Part shown: piece after piece, positions 22,993-34,489 of the stretch
Layout of the letters: every line of letters begins with the position of its first letter
Position numbering within the stretch: the stretch's first letter is position 1
Origin: Phymatolithon calcareum
Lineage: Eukaryota > Rhodophyta > Florideophyceae > Hapalidiales
Direction of reading: 5' to 3'
DNA length: 64,000 nt
Assembly (NCBI GenBank): GCA_977006965.1
Contig: OZ345381.1
Span: 1,178,001 to 1,242,000 of the forward strand
The notes under the pieces: generated by a model
The model's database searches: none
The model's input: only the letters and a program-made list of their open reading frames with translations
Told to the model about the DNA's origin: nothing
Position numbers and translations under genes: made by a program

Positions 22993-23396
22993 GATGAGGG
23001 TGCAGGCGAGACGTAGATTTGCCAAGCGTGTGTAGTGTACTGCCCGCGATGGGTACAACGGCTGAGGTGGTAGAGTAAAGTGAAAAGACGAATTTGGGAC
23101 GCGCAATGTAATGATACTGCCACGTGTACTACGGTACGAATGTGATTGTAATTTATTCGCTGCCCTGCAATTTCATGCGCATTCATCGTGAATGAGAACG
23201 TAGCGATCGTTAATTTCGAAGGTAATCCCATGGAGCATCGACAAGAGGGAGCACATATTGCTCCCGGTCAAAGCCTTATCATTTTCTAAAGTACAAAATC
23301 TCTCTTTGAAACGACGTGAAATTAGGCGTCTGGTAGTGCAAAAAAAGAGTACGGTCTTCAATAAACTCGGTCGTCGACTTTAGGCGTCGCAAAAAC

Positions 23397-23885
23397 TCAC
23401 AGCACACATTTGACAAGACGCAGAAACCCAACACCGCTACTGCATCCGCGACGCCGATGGAATCGCGCAGCGGCAGAGCGTCGTCCTCGCCGCGGTCTTG
23501 TTGAAACAGACGACGCGCGCCGTCCGCGTACAATGGTGTGTACACGACGTTCATCAAGCGCCCATACCGGCTCGATGGAGCTGCGGTTCTCAGTAGACGT
23601 TGCCGCGGGTTCGGCGGTCGGAGCGGCGCACAGGGGACAACGTGGGCTGTGCGACAGCCAGCGCTCGACGCAATCCGCGTGCCAGGTTGAATGGCCGCAA
23701 CAGAGCGTGCGCGACGCGGACGCGCGCACAGGTTCGAGACAGACGACGCAGTCCGTGGCTAGTCGTCGCTCCGATGCGGCGCAGCCTTCAATCGATGGAC
23801 GCGTGGATGAACGCTGCCTTCGCGGCGGTGAGGGAGTTTCGAGTGCGACCACGGGCGAGGACTGCGACACGAGGATGTCGGCCAT
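23397..23885 (-). CDS. Small RING-H2 finger protein
   Basis: The 162-residue product has one RING-H2 domain at about residues 46-86: CVVC, CCGHSTWHADC, then CPLC, with Cys and His ligands in C3H2C3 order and the WL pair that contacts E2 enzymes. It is expected to act as a ubiquitin E3 ligase. The N-terminus is Ser/Pro rich. The C-terminal third is strongly basic (RRGRR and similar), with no membrane span. An open frame continues upstream to a GTG at 24161; the ATG at 23885 (MADILVS) is taken as the start. Substrates are unknown. Confidence 0.75.
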   Translation of the reverse strand: MADILVSQSSPVVALETPSPPRRQRSSTRPSIEGCAASERRLATDCVVCLEPVRASASRTLCCGHSTWHADCVERWLSHSPRCPLCAAPTAEPAATSTENRSSIEPVWALDERRVHTIVRGRRASSVSTRPRRGRRSAAARFHRRRGCSSGVGFLRLVKCVL

Positions 23886-25951
23886 AGTTTGTCGGCGGCG
23901 GATCTTTGAGGTCGGTAGCGCACGTTGACGTGTTTTCCGGTAGGGTATTCTTCGGTTGTTCTTTGCTGTCGGCGGGCGGGCGGGCTGGGTGCTTGTCGGA
24001 CGTTCTGTCTCGGCCGGGCAAGATGTGTGTGCCTTTAAAGCGGTCGGTCGGTGCGGACAGCGATGAGCGAGGGGGGCAGAGGTCGGGGGCAGGTTTACGG
24101 TGCGGTGGCGCGCGTCGTGCGACGCATGCAAAGCTGATGCCCTTGTGGGCGTTATGGGCACAGGACGACGGGTTGCGTCCGGCCTGCTCTCTGCTCGGCT
24201 GGCAGAAGATGTGGCCGATTGAAAATATGGAAATTAATAAAAATAACAGAAAATAAAACCTTTTTTTTAAAAAATGTTTCTTGTCCATGCGGCGATTGCA
24301 GCAGCAATGTCCCAGCAAATCAATTCAATTTTAATATTTCAAATTTCTGTCCCGAAAGGGCCGTGATCCGCGATATGCAAATCATACTGGTCGCTGCAGC
24401 CGTGGCGGGACGAATGGAACAATTGGCACTGTACTGTACAGAACTGTACTTGTTAGTCCAAACTCATCCGCTGGCGGTCGACCGGGCAGGCAGGCGACGA
24501 TTGCCACGGCCACGATCTCAAACTCAAGAGTGTCCACCGCGCAAGCAAAATCAATCGGAGGTGTCGATTAACTGCTCCTTGCACCAATGCGCACGTAATT
24601 GCTGTGCATGCCGAACTTGCGTCATTGTCGTCCATGGTCATGATGACAACTGCTCGCCGTCAGCGAGATCGAGAGCGCGGCCTACTGTAGGTCGCGTGCG
24701 CACGTCAGCTCCTTGAACCCTTTCCGCTTTGAAATGGCACCATGGAAAAGTTAATTCGCCATAACGGTTCGACGACCAGTCATGTGCAGTGGGATCATAA
24801 TCACCGTCCGTCCGTTTTGCCGCAAATAGCACATATGGGACGGAACTTCTCTGTCTGGCACGCCGTAAGCACCCAACCTGGGCATCCTTGGGGACGTGGA
24901 GGGCACGGAATCATGACGTCATTCCCATTACATCGATTCGACATGTAGCTGCGCGGTCTCAAGGGATCCTCAAGACTCGCATTACAGCCTTCTTGAAATG
25001 AATCTTTGTGGCGACATGCCAGCCAGTCTGCCGTCACGATTGGCAAAGATGTTATTTTCTTACGCTTCGTCCATGCTGTCATTGATATCATCTACAGCTT
25101 GCGTAGGAGTGTCTTTATTCATCACACACTGGTTTTCCGTCGCATCTCTTGTGAATTTGTTTGTAATTGCGTGAGCTGAATATTTGCGCTCTTCGAATGT
25201 TTATTCTCCATATTTTTCACTCGCACTTGCACAAGTCGTCTTGCTTGCTGGACATATTCTTTCGCAGAGAGCAATTATTTGTCATTCAAACAACCTGAAC
25301 CCCTTCTTCCATCTCCTCCTCAGTTCATTTCCGTCCAGCAGTTCCTTCTCGCTTTCAGCGGACACGTTCCCAGGTTAAGTGCAGTGTAAACACACATGGG
25401 CTTATACTGGTATACAAGTCTTGCTGTTTCCATTTCCATATATGGAAGTGTGCTCCCTTGGAGCACTACATCGGGCAGGTGAGAGGTCCTTCAGGGGTGA
25501 CGGCTACACTGTTTGCTTAAGCAATAGTTGTTGTGCCACTTGAATGGTGATATACTGAGTACCCTCTGAATTGTCTGTGTAATTTAACCTCACTTGTTTA
25601 GTCATCTATGAGTAATGACTCACCTTGTCGGCTTGTTGCTGATATCATCCAGACTACTCTGTTCAACAGTGCACATGAACGGGACACCCGCAAACTCCGT
25701 CCCGGTCCGCACTAATGCATCGTCGACAATTCATCAACTCCTTTTCTCCATTGAAAACCACTTCCTCGTACCACAATGCAAGCATTCGTACAGTACCTAC
25801 CGGCACGTATGCAGCTTCCGCCGAAGGCATAACCATCAGCAAGCTCTCGAAAATCTTCACCATACTGCAGTCATGTTCACCTTGTGCACATCGACGTAAA
25901 AAGCTATGACTCTACTGTGTCCTTGGGAGTCATCAAAGACGCCGCGTTTCG
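23886..25951. other. Intergenic stretch
   Basis: No gene is recognised in about 2 kb. Open frames here (for example 24219-24716) show no motif and look random. TACTGTA/TACAGTA motifs occur at about 24432 and 25789. Confidence 0.5.
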
Positions 25952-27793
25952 CTATCCACCAACGCCCAAAAAGTCATTAATTTCGTCCCGAAGCCAATCT
26001 TCCTCAACCGCCACAAGCGCGTCGCTAATTTTGTGCGTCTTAGTCCCTTCTCGAAGTACAAGCGCCGACGAAATATATCCCTGATCATACATTTTCTGCT
26101 CGATCGCCACTCCGTAAATATCCCTCGCATCCCCTTCAACAATCCGCAGTCTACCGAAAGGACCAGTAGAAGCCAATCTGAAGAAATAAATTGGTTTCTT
26201 CTTCCCCACCCCATTGCACACCAACAGACATGTTGTACCGCGCAAATCGGCAATGGGAATCCGTGCCAATTTCGCACCAACAAACCAAAACGGCGCGCTG
26301 AAAAGCGATGTCAAAATTGCCCCTCCACCACTCAGCACCGCGCCAACTGTCCATGATGCCAGAATCGCATTCCACACAAGTGCAAACGCGCCCGAGTAGA
26401 CAGTTTCCGCTGAAAATCCGGGCGGCGGAATGGTCACGCATAATATTCTGTTTGACTCGTCTCGATCCACAACAACTCGCGTGCCAGCCGGCCGTCGCAA
26501 TGCCCGTCGTCCCTTCCATAACCACGACATGAGCCCAAAGCCGCTCCGAGAGGTCCGTCTACTATCTTTAACGTCACCCGATGTGTGAACTAATTGCAGT
26601 AACTCTGCGCGTAGCACATCGACCTCCATGGCGGTCAACGCCCTTGTCTCCCCGAAGAGCATCTGCACGCGTGCATCATCCGCACTATCAATCGGCATGC
26701 GCATTAGGTCCTCTTCTCCCAATAATGCAGCAAGCGCACGGTCCGCAGATTCGAATCGGTCCTCCGGCGCAGGTTCGAGCAGACGCTGCATGACCAGATA
26801 CACACGTCCGAGATTCGCCCGCTCGCGCACGGAGAATAACGCCTCCAGATCTATTTTCAGTCGTTTGCGCGGTAATTCTGCGGGCGATATGCCCGTGAGT
26901 GCGCAGAGAATTGTCGCCCCGGTAGCGTAAAGATCTGCACGTGGGTCAGCGAATCCGCCAAACTGCTCTGGTGCCATATATCCAAATGTTCCAACCATAG
27001 TAGAGCCGGGTCCGGCCGAAGTTGCAGCGGGCGCAGATGCTGCAACAGTGCTGTTAACGCCGCCAAAATCGACAAGGGAGACCTGGGGATATTTATCTCC
27101 AGTTTCATCCACAGCATTCAAATCAATGATGACGTTGCTCGGTTTTATGTCGCGATGCACAACGGGTGGGAATAACGCTCCGAGATAGGCAAGAAGTTCG
27201 AGTAACTGCTTACAAATGGAGAAAATTTGATCTGTGCTGAAACGATAGCGCGCGTTAATCAGACGCTGCAGCGACTGACCATGTGCTTTGTGCTGCACAA
27301 GCACATATGCAACGTCATTGGCAGACGATACCTCGAAGGAGTCGATGTAGCTGGGGATTTCTGGATGATTCAATGATCGCAAAGTGCTTCCTTCGCGATG
27401 GAACAGCTCAAGGGATTTCCAGTTGCTCATTCCGCGCAGTGAAAGCACTTTCAGCGCTACAATGTCGCGGTCCGCAGTTAAGCACTCGGCTTCGTAGGTC
27501 ACACCGTTTGCACCACGTCCGAGGATTCCAAGAATTTTGTACCGTTCCGAGACGATATCTCCGATTTTAAACACATCGGTTGGCGCGGGACCGTACTCCG
27601 GTGCAGATGCATGGTCCGGATTAAAGTAATCGGACAGACGACTGTTTGGTACGAGGTTGTCTGGCGCACAGCGCAGACGCTTCGGGACCTTGCAGCGTTT
27701 TAGCAGCGTAGGTCGGCGTAGTCGTGACTGCCGAGGTTGAAGCGTAGCATTCTGCGAGTGATGAGGAAAAAGAACAAAACCAGAAACTGCCAT
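25952..27793 (-). CDS. Plastid-targeted cyanobacterial-type Ser/Thr protein kinase with C-terminal membrane region
   Basis: The 613-residue product has a basic, Ser/Arg-rich N-terminus (1-50) resembling a transit peptide. A full kinase domain follows: glycine loop GRGANG (about 92-97), catalytic Lys at about 115, HRDIKPSN (213-220), VDFGG (241-245) and GYMAPEQ. The glycine-loop context GRGANGVTYEA, the RGMSNWKSLELFHRE stretch and PPVVHRDIKP match the SpkB/Pkn2-like kinases of cyanobacteria and plastids, so plastid-derived origin is inferred. After about residue 370 there is a linker, then a hydrophobic region (about 470-520, probably two spans) and a conserved-looking soluble tail. The start ATG at 27793 is clear and no intron is seen. 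It may signal at the thylakoid or envelope; substrates are unknown. Confidence 0.87.
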   Translation of the reverse strand: MAVSGFVLFPHHSQNATLQPRQSRLRRPTLLKRCKVPKRLRCAPDNLVPNSRLSDYFNPDHASAPEYGPAPTDVFKIGDIVSERYKILGILGRGANGVTYEAECLTADRDIVALKVLSLRGMSNWKSLELFHREGSTLRSLNHPEIPSYIDSFEVSSANDVAYVLVQHKAHGQSLQRLINARYRFSTDQIFSICKQLLELLAYLGALFPPVVHRDIKPSNVIIDLNAVDETGDKYPQVSLVDFGGVNSTVAASAPAATSAGPGSTMVGTFGYMAPEQFGGFADPRADLYATGATILCALTGISPAELPRKRLKIDLEALFSVRERANLGRVYLVMQRLLEPAPEDRFESADRALAALLGEEDLMRMPIDSADDARVQMLFGETRALTAMEVDVLRAELLQLVHTSGDVKDSRRTSRSGFGLMSWLWKGRRALRRPAGTRVVVDRDESNRILCVTIPPPGFSAETVYSGAFALVWNAILASWTVGAVLSGGGAILTSLFSAPFWFVGAKLARIPIADLRGTTCLLVCNGVGKKKPIYFFRLASTGPFGRLRIVEGDARDIYGVAIEQKMYDQGYISSALVLREGTKTHKISDALVAVEEDWLRDEINDFLGVGG

Positions 27794-28308
27794 GGCGGGG
27801 GTATAGCCTTGAAGTAAATGAGGTAGGACGAAACAAAAAAGGCAAAATTAAAAAAACATTTCTTGAATTTTTAATGATAAATAAGCGAGTGTAGAAACTG
27901 AGGTTGCGATAGTGAATCATGATTCAATCTTCTCCCACATGATCTTCCAACAAGTCTCTCAAACACTGTAACGATGTGTGCGGGCAGGAATTCAGGTCTG
28001 AAACGACGGAAGGCCTGAGAAGGTAATTCGTTTGTCAATGAGCGGAAAGTTGGCTAAAGGCTGCATCAACAAACTGGCTCGTTCACGACCAAGGCTCAGT
28101 CGGCATGATGCGTGGATGGCAGCATTGTGTTCAATCGCGAAAAAGGCGCAAGATGGATCTTTAATCAGAAGTCTCAAGGAAATAAAGTAAGTAGTATCAG
28201 AGGCGCGAAGACACGCGGCAAGAATACAGCGTCTTCACAAGCGGCATTAGCTTCGCCAAAAAAATTTGCGTAGCTCGAAAATGCATCAAACAATGGAACC
28301 ATAGCGCA
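27794..28308. other. Intergenic stretch
   Basis: This 515-bp gap lies between two minus-strand genes and should hold the kinase promoter. Nothing else is seen. Confidence 0.5.
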
Positions 28309-29643
28309 TTAAACATTACTCGCCAAGTTTTCTTCCATTTCTCTAGGACTCTGCAAAGCATGCGAAGAATCCCTAGGAAAGGTCGATCGAGGTATGCCTA
28401 TACGTGCTGCATGACCGCGGAATGGATTATTCAGCTGCACGTTGTCCAAAAGTAGTGAGTCGTCATCTTCGTGAAACTCAAGGCATGCGTCTGAAAAATC
28501 TCCATCTGTCGAGTACTCATCAACAATTCCAACCTCACCTCGAAGGACCTGCCGCACGTGATCCAAAAGCTGAGTCGCCATCTGTTCATCAAAGTGAGAG
28601 GACGCCTCTGAGTTTAGCACTTCCGAGTTGGGATCTGTAGGATCAAGCAGGGACCCACTCCGCGGCAATCCATATGCACCGACATGCACGGATGCAATTC
28701 GAGGACGTATTGAGTCCGCAGCGATCGGGCACGGTCTATCTCTGTTATCCGCTTGTGAGGTATTATTGACAACGAGACTACTAGGCGCGTCCACGCAAGG
28801 CATGGAACGTGATTGTGCAAACATGTGCATAGCTCCTTCTGCGCTAGGCGGGTTGCGGACGGAGAAGGACGCTGACCGAGTTGGTTCCGCGGGATGTACC
28901 GGTAGAGCAAGCGCCTCAATATTTTCGACTGGGGCGGTGGTGTTGTCAAGATGAACAAACGCCTTCTTCTTTTTCCTCTTCCTTCGTTTCACGACAACCT
29001 TGCAGCAACAAGGACAAGCATTTTTGCGACGTAACCATAAACGGATACAAGATGAATGATACACATGCGAGCACGGGAGACGTCGTACCCGTTGATCGAC
29101 AACCATATCATCGAGACATACAACACATATCTCATTCCCCTCCTGAATCTCGATAGGTAACGCTACACGTTCATCAGGTTGTGAATCGGCACTACGAACA
29201 TCCTCCGCCAAAGACTCCTGCTTCTCCTTGAAGCGCATATTCGAGTTTCGTCGCTTAGAAGTGTCTACAGGCTCATCGTCTGCAGCGTCTGCAACATCGG
29301 TATATGCTTGATCGGTAGTGTTATCATCGTCCGAACTGTCGCGAGTCAATGTACCGGCGGGAACCACAATGAGTTCCGGACAATAGCGTTCAATCTCTGA
29401 GGAACGAAGCCCGGCACGTTTGCGCTTCTTTCGACGGCGCTCCGCATCCTCGGTGGCGAGAGCGAGCAGGATCTGTGCGCGACGTCGGCGCCGCTGCAAC
29501 ATAAGCATGAGGGCAAATATGCCTACCACGAGCAGAAGTAGACCGGCTGTGGCGATGTAGACTACATGCGGCATGGCGGTGCTCTGCTGCGCTTGGCGCG
29601 CCGCCGCGGAAAGCCCGGCGGGCGGCTGCGCGGACGGCGGCAT
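28309..29643 (-). CDS. Membrane-anchored RING-H2 (ATL-type) E3 ligase
   Basis: The 444-residue product has a single membrane span at about 26-50 followed by a poly-Arg stop-transfer stretch. An acidic Ser/Asp-rich linker leads to a RING-H2 domain at about 173-214 (CVVC, CSHVYHSSC, then CPCC; C3H2C3 order). A poly-Lys/Arg segment and a long disordered tail of about 220 residues follow. One span plus RING-H2 is the ATL ubiquitin-ligase layout. The ATG at 29643 is used because the longer frame begins with GTG. Partner E2 and targets are unknown. Confidence 0.83.
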   Translation of the reverse strand: MPPSAQPPAGLSAAARQAQQSTAMPHVVYIATAGLLLLVVGIFALMLMLQRRRRRAQILLALATEDAERRRKKRKRAGLRSSEIERYCPELIVVPAGTLTRDSSDDDNTTDQAYTDVADAADDEPVDTSKRRNSNMRFKEKQESLAEDVRSADSQPDERVALPIEIQEGNEICVVCLDDMVVDQRVRRLPCSHVYHSSCIRLWLRRKNACPCCCKVVVKRRKRKKKKAFVHLDNTTAPVENIEALALPVHPAEPTRSASFSVRNPPSAEGAMHMFAQSRSMPCVDAPSSLVVNNTSQADNRDRPCPIAADSIRPRIASVHVGAYGLPRSGSLLDPTDPNSEVLNSEASSHFDEQMATQLLDHVRQVLRGEVGIVDEYSTDGDFSDACLEFHEDDDSLLLDNVQLNNPFRGHAARIGIPRSTFPRDSSHALQSPREMEENLASNV

Positions 29644-30689
29644 TGCGGCAAGGTGGGCTGCGGGTTGCAGCACTGTGCGTGTGGACTTTCGAAGGCGAGC
29701 GGCCGGTTGAAGGGCAGAGAGTGCGGAAACACATGCATGGGTGAGGAGAGTAGGTTTTAGAGATCATAATGTGCTATGATAGGAGTTGTGAATTTTGAAT
29801 GTTTTGATGGGCCACATGTTTGTGTCAGGGGCTACGAAGCGAAATTGGTGTGGAACGAGGATCGCGGGACCGTTCGGGGCACTACTTTTTGCCAAGTGTG
29901 CACTATTCTCTCGACGTACAATTACACAGGCATTGTCCGATACAGTATGATGATGCAGGCAAGCTCTTGAACGGACGTACAGTTCAGTGAAACATCCTTG
30001 GCACGAGAGAAGTGGCTGCTCAGAACCCAAGAATGGTCGTCCCCACGGCCACTGTTTCCGTACCGATATCAGCAGGATTGCAAAAATTCGAAATTCGGCG
30101 ATAATTTCAGTGAATAATTTACAGCGTGTGAAGGATCGTTGGAATCTATTTCTCCCAAAATGTACTGTACCTCGCACCAGATCGCCTGCAGTCAACTGTG
30201 CAGTCAGTAGCAGCAGTCTGTAACGTAGTAGATGACAGGCTGCTAACGATTGTTGCAAATTCCAGACCCAGGGAAGCCCGGAATGTCCAAATGTTGTACC
30301 TCACCTTGATCCATTCCGCATCAGGAGGTATAATGGTTGGATATATAATCTAGTGTTGTATATATCTGCTGTAGTACCTACCGACTTCGACCAAAATGCA
30401 TTTAATGCATAGCCCCGAGCACAATAGATAGATACACGTGCCAGCATCCTACTCTTTCTTATTGTCGTCCCCTGAGTGTGAGACGGGAGAAGGGACAAAC
30501 TTTTGGACAGATCGCTATTTCTCTTGACTGCCACGCTAGCTCACAACTAGCCTCAAAACGAATTGGACCCTCTATCTATCGGGAAGCAGAGGATTGCATG
30601 CACGGGCACACAGGTTGTCGACGAACAATAATACTGTGCTAGAAAACCAATGGGCGAGACTTACATTTATATGATACAGTAGCGCACTA

Positions 30690-30718
30690 AGAAGCTCCAG
30701 CTGTCGGCTGGAGCTTCT
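30690..30718. repeat. Perfect hairpin with 12-bp arms
   Basis: 30690-30701 and 30707-30718 are exact reverse complements around tgtcg. Confidence 0.8.
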
Positions 30719-31242
30719 GGCAGCCGACAATCAGGATTGTGATTGATTACGACCTGCCAATTATTAGGGCACTGATTCAGCATTGACAAAGCATGTGGGT
30801 CCTCATCATCATATCATACTGCGCTTTGCCAAGACGGTCCAGTTCTATTTTTAAATATATGACATGGAACAAGTTGGAAGGAAATATCCCTCGCACTGGG
30901 TGCAGCCGCGCAAGCCCGGAGTCGTTGTTCAATGTATCATATGTATGTGATTTTGTTTTCGACTACGTGGACTCGGTGCCCCATACAGTATGTGGGCAAC
31001 TGAGCTAGGTTATCATATTGTATTTTGCATCCGACGGGCTTGATCTATCAAGATCTTCTCTGACTAAGCTTTGAACCTGTCTTAAACTTGTCTTAAACTC
31101 CTCTTGATCAGTCTCGTAAACTCTTGGATTTTTCTCTTATTCATTGGGGGTTTTCCTGATGATACTTTTAGATCTCGACCTGTTCTTGACTTGTTCTTAT
31201 TCTCTTCTGATGACAGGGAAGGACCCACCCGGGTGTTCATAA

Positions 31243-31321
31243 AGTGATCGTCACGTCAGTACAAATCCAGGCTGTCGAGGCTTATCTTGCATATTCAGAA
31301 TGGGTTTGCGAGCATATTTCT
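31243..31321 (+). repeat. Dispersed repeat fragment, copy 1
   Basis: About 78 bp here match 56845-56927 at roughly 85% identity by eye, sharing gcttatcttgca and gaatgggtttgcgagcat. Both could be read as GLSCxFxMGLRAxF followed by a stop, so they may be remnants of one transposon. The ends are not defined. Confidence 0.6.
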
Positions 31322-31905
31322 GAAGTATGATCCAGCGGTAGCTACTGTACTAAACCGTAGCGAAAATGAATGGGACGACAATGAGCGTTCAATCTGCAGG
31401 TTTTATCTCCAGGGCAACTTCCCTCACATGTACATAGAAAGAGATGCAAAGCGCTCTCCTCTTAATATTTGCAGGGCTTTTCAAAAATTTATTCTTCATT
31501 GAGCGAGAACACCACATTCTGAAACCTACCGTTCAAGTCATCATGTCGTCGATACAAGTCCTTCCAAGAAGCTGGTAGCCTAAGCCACGAGCATCAATCT
31601 GTGCAGCGATCTCGTATTCTCAAGCATCGATTCTTTGGGGCTACGACATCGGCACCGAAAGTAGTCTACAGTATTCGTATTTCACACAAATTGCGCTTAG
31701 GACCATTAATATGTCATTGTCGTGCAGCGCACTGTCGCATGCTACAAAAACTTGATCCCGGTCGTTCGGGTGCTAAAGGTAGACCTCTGCGGTGCTTCTG
31801 GTGTTGATGTTGCTTCTCCCAGAGAAGAAATCAATTGTAGTGCACAATCCGTCCAAGGGCCCAAATATGTGGTGCTTAGGAAAACGATTGGATTCTCGTT
31901 TCATA

Positions 31906-31960
31906 GCTTGTCTTTCTCGGCCGTACTATCACGATGATAGTACAGCCGAGAACGACAAGC
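31906..31960. repeat. Hairpin with 25-bp arms
   Basis: 31906-31930 and 31936-31960 are reverse complements with two mismatches and a 5-nt loop. Confidence 0.85.
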
Positions 31961-32837
31961 AATTTTACTACAGTACGCACTGCTGATTTTTCCTTTTACA
32001 CTACAGTTGCTTTACCGCATTTAGGTCCAGACCGCCCACCATCCTTGGTCCGCCATGTCTTAACTAAGGTAAATAGCATAACATGTTTGACAGATTTTTA
32101 CGAAAAGGGGGTTCGAGCCCTATCCTTCTTCCCAATCAGTCATCGATGATAATCGTTGTGGAAATCTATCCTATTTTAATAGATTTCCAGAACGATCATC
32201 AACAAGAAGTTTAAATGAGTCAATGCGAAGAAACAGTTTTGAAAAAGAACTTTTTCGCTTTCAAGCCCTTCAAATGTACCTCAATTGTATCATAGTGGAT
32301 GGTATGTAGTGCGCACTCTATCGAGATGAGCACAGACAAAAGCACATGCACACGATCAATGCGCCATGTGTCATTATAGAATCACAAGGCAGAAAATGTA
32401 TCTTCAATCAGCCCAACCTTCATTCCTTCATTCATTCATTCATTTTGCTTTTTCCCCTAATGGGGCTAGCAGCGATTCGAGGGCCTAAGTTTCTTCCATT
32501 CTATCCCATCTTTAGCGAGTTTGACTGCGGCTTTCACGTCTTTTTGGAGAAACTTCTAGCTTCCCGAGTGACTTCTCTGCCTCCTGCACGCCCCTGTCCG
32601 GACGGGTACCAGATCCACCGAGGGGATCTTGTGCCGCGCGCCCAACCTTGCTACTTGATTTTAGTGCTGGCGGATTGTGAAAGGCGTAGCACTTTTAATG
32701 AAGTCTTCACAGACTCTGGATTTCTCTCCCACAACTCAAGGTCCAGCTCGGAATTTCCCAGCATTTCCCCCAACTCACAGCGCTCACAGGTCCACGATCT
32801 TGGTTATCTTTTCAAAGACGCTTCGAAAAAATTTTTC

Positions 32838-32882
32838 GAAATACTGTATATTCATCATTTAATGATGAATATACAGTATTTC
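32838..32882. repeat. Perfect hairpin with 22-bp arms
   Basis: 32838-32859 and 32861-32882 are exact reverse complements separated by one T. Each arm carries a TACTGTA/TACAGTA motif. Confidence 0.88.
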
Positions 32883-33403
32883 AGGAAACCAATTGATGCA
32901 GCTATCATTGTCTGAATTCTGAAAAATAATAAAATCTCTTCGTCTTCATCAATGCATCGCGTTCGTTCTACGATACAGTATTTTGAACTATTCAAGAGTC
33001 ATGATGCGGCGGTGGAAGCGAACGAAAGCCTAGTTTGAGGCTTTTTCTATCCAAAGATGGTCAATTTCCACTACGAGCGAAGAAACGCGATAAGTCACAG
33101 GCGATTCCTCCCTTCGTGTTTTTTTCCGTTGACTGTATATAAGTGGTGATCGCATTTTTCTCTCGCGACTGTACGCCTCCCAACTGAGATCCAGATCCTT
33201 ATTATGCCCTCATGAGGAGTGTGTCTCACGCGTATGCATTCGTTGTTTTTCGCTTCGGTTGTAGTATTTAAGATAGTTTGTGTCTTCCTCTAAGTAAAAG
33301 AAGGTATCAGTTCTTCGGATTTCGGCTCTGCGGCTCAGATTACCTCGCGCTCGAGTTCACCTGCACGTCCCTTCGACCACGCGGAGTTCGAGAGCTTCAC
33401 AAC

Positions 33404-33820
33404 CAGACTTTGGTCGCGTACTATTTTACGCAGTGGCGTTCCATGATGCAATACGGGAATACTATTCACAGCTCTGTGTGCTAGCAATAGTTACTGCAAT
33501 AATCAGTGACACCACAATAGGTTATTTTTATGGCAATCACAACAAAACGATGTACATCACAAGTAGGGAATAGGGAATAACGTAGTTGAACTAGCGTCTG
33601 TAATTACTTTGTTCAATACATGTGCTGTTTGGAACGTGGTTGAACGTGCGTCAGCATCGTAGTACATTTTTATAAATCGCTCTGTAATCTGGATTGGATG
33701 CTAACATAGGCAACGTAGTTTGCTGCAATACTGTAAGAAGTTATTCTTGGTTCTGCAATAGACTATTCCTATTCAATATTGCAATAAACGGGAATTGAAA
33801 TTAATTATGACCTAAGTCTG
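33404..33820 (+). mobile_element. hAT-like MITE copy 2 (empty site for the Copia insertion)
   Basis: This is 417 bp, from CAGACTTTGGTC to GACCTAAGTCTG, flanked by the direct repeat TTCACAAC at 33396-33403 and 33821-33828. It is colinear with 12292-12403 joined to 18309-18608, with only scattered differences. It therefore shows the uninterrupted state of copy 1. It has no coding capacity. Confidence 0.92.
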
Positions 33821-34489
33821 TTCACAACGCTTCTAGACAGCAAAAACTTCGCCGCATAAGCCAGTTCTGTGAGAATCGCGCTCAAGGTTCATTTATACCT
33901 TTTCGTATGCATGTCTTAAGGTCGACAGTCCAGCCAAGGTCCCCGCCGGAGGACGACGCCGACATCTACAAGCTTATTCGGTCTGTTTGTCGCTCTTGGG
34001 GTTTTGCTGGCATGTCTTTCTGTCCTCCTTTTCTGTCTACTCTATCCCGCTCTTTTCTCTCTCTCCTCTCCTGCTCTATTCTCACCCATGTGGCGTCGGG
34101 TTCTTTTGAGCCTGGCGCTACAGCTAGTTTGCCGCATGGATTGTAGTTTGCTTTCATGCAAAAATATAGTTTGCTTGCGCATGAAACAACCAAATCTGTA
34201 TATTTCTTCCTATTCTGTTCCTCACTACTGTACTGTGACGGCAAGGCTCTGCAGGAACATCCTCCAGTATATGCAAACTGGATGACTTTTCCATTGCTGT
34301 CCATACTGATGAGCATCATCTGCTCCGCCGATTCTCATCTGCAAAAATATCCAAAATTTCATGGCAGACACAGTATGATGCATTTTTGCACGCTTGATCT
34401 CCCGTCGCCGATCCATCATTCTCATTGATAACTTTTCACCCTCCTTCGACAATCGCAATGCGATCCCCGTTATAATCCAAGAATCCGTA

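Larger units (their letters stand above)
29644..34489. other. Gene-free repeat region
   Basis: No gene is recognised in about 4.8 kb. The region contains hairpins at 30690-30718, 31906-31960 and 32838-32882, MITE copy 2 (33404-33820) and a fragment shared with 56845-56927. Many TACTGTA/TACAGTA motifs occur. Some frames (for example 31722-31937) read like decayed coding DNA but match nothing I know. Confidence 0.55.

Noticed and set aside
24219-24716. 165-codon frame in the gap between the RING and kinase genes
   Set aside because: No motif, odd composition, no codon-use support; it reads like random sequence.
32100-32125. T-arm-like sequence gggggttcgagccc as a possible tRNA
   Set aside because: No acceptor, D or anticodon arm can be placed around it, even allowing insertions.
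32346-32915. 189-codon frame in the gene-free region
   Set aside because: It crosses a perfect hairpin and simple-sequence runs (cattcattcattc) and has no recognisable domain.
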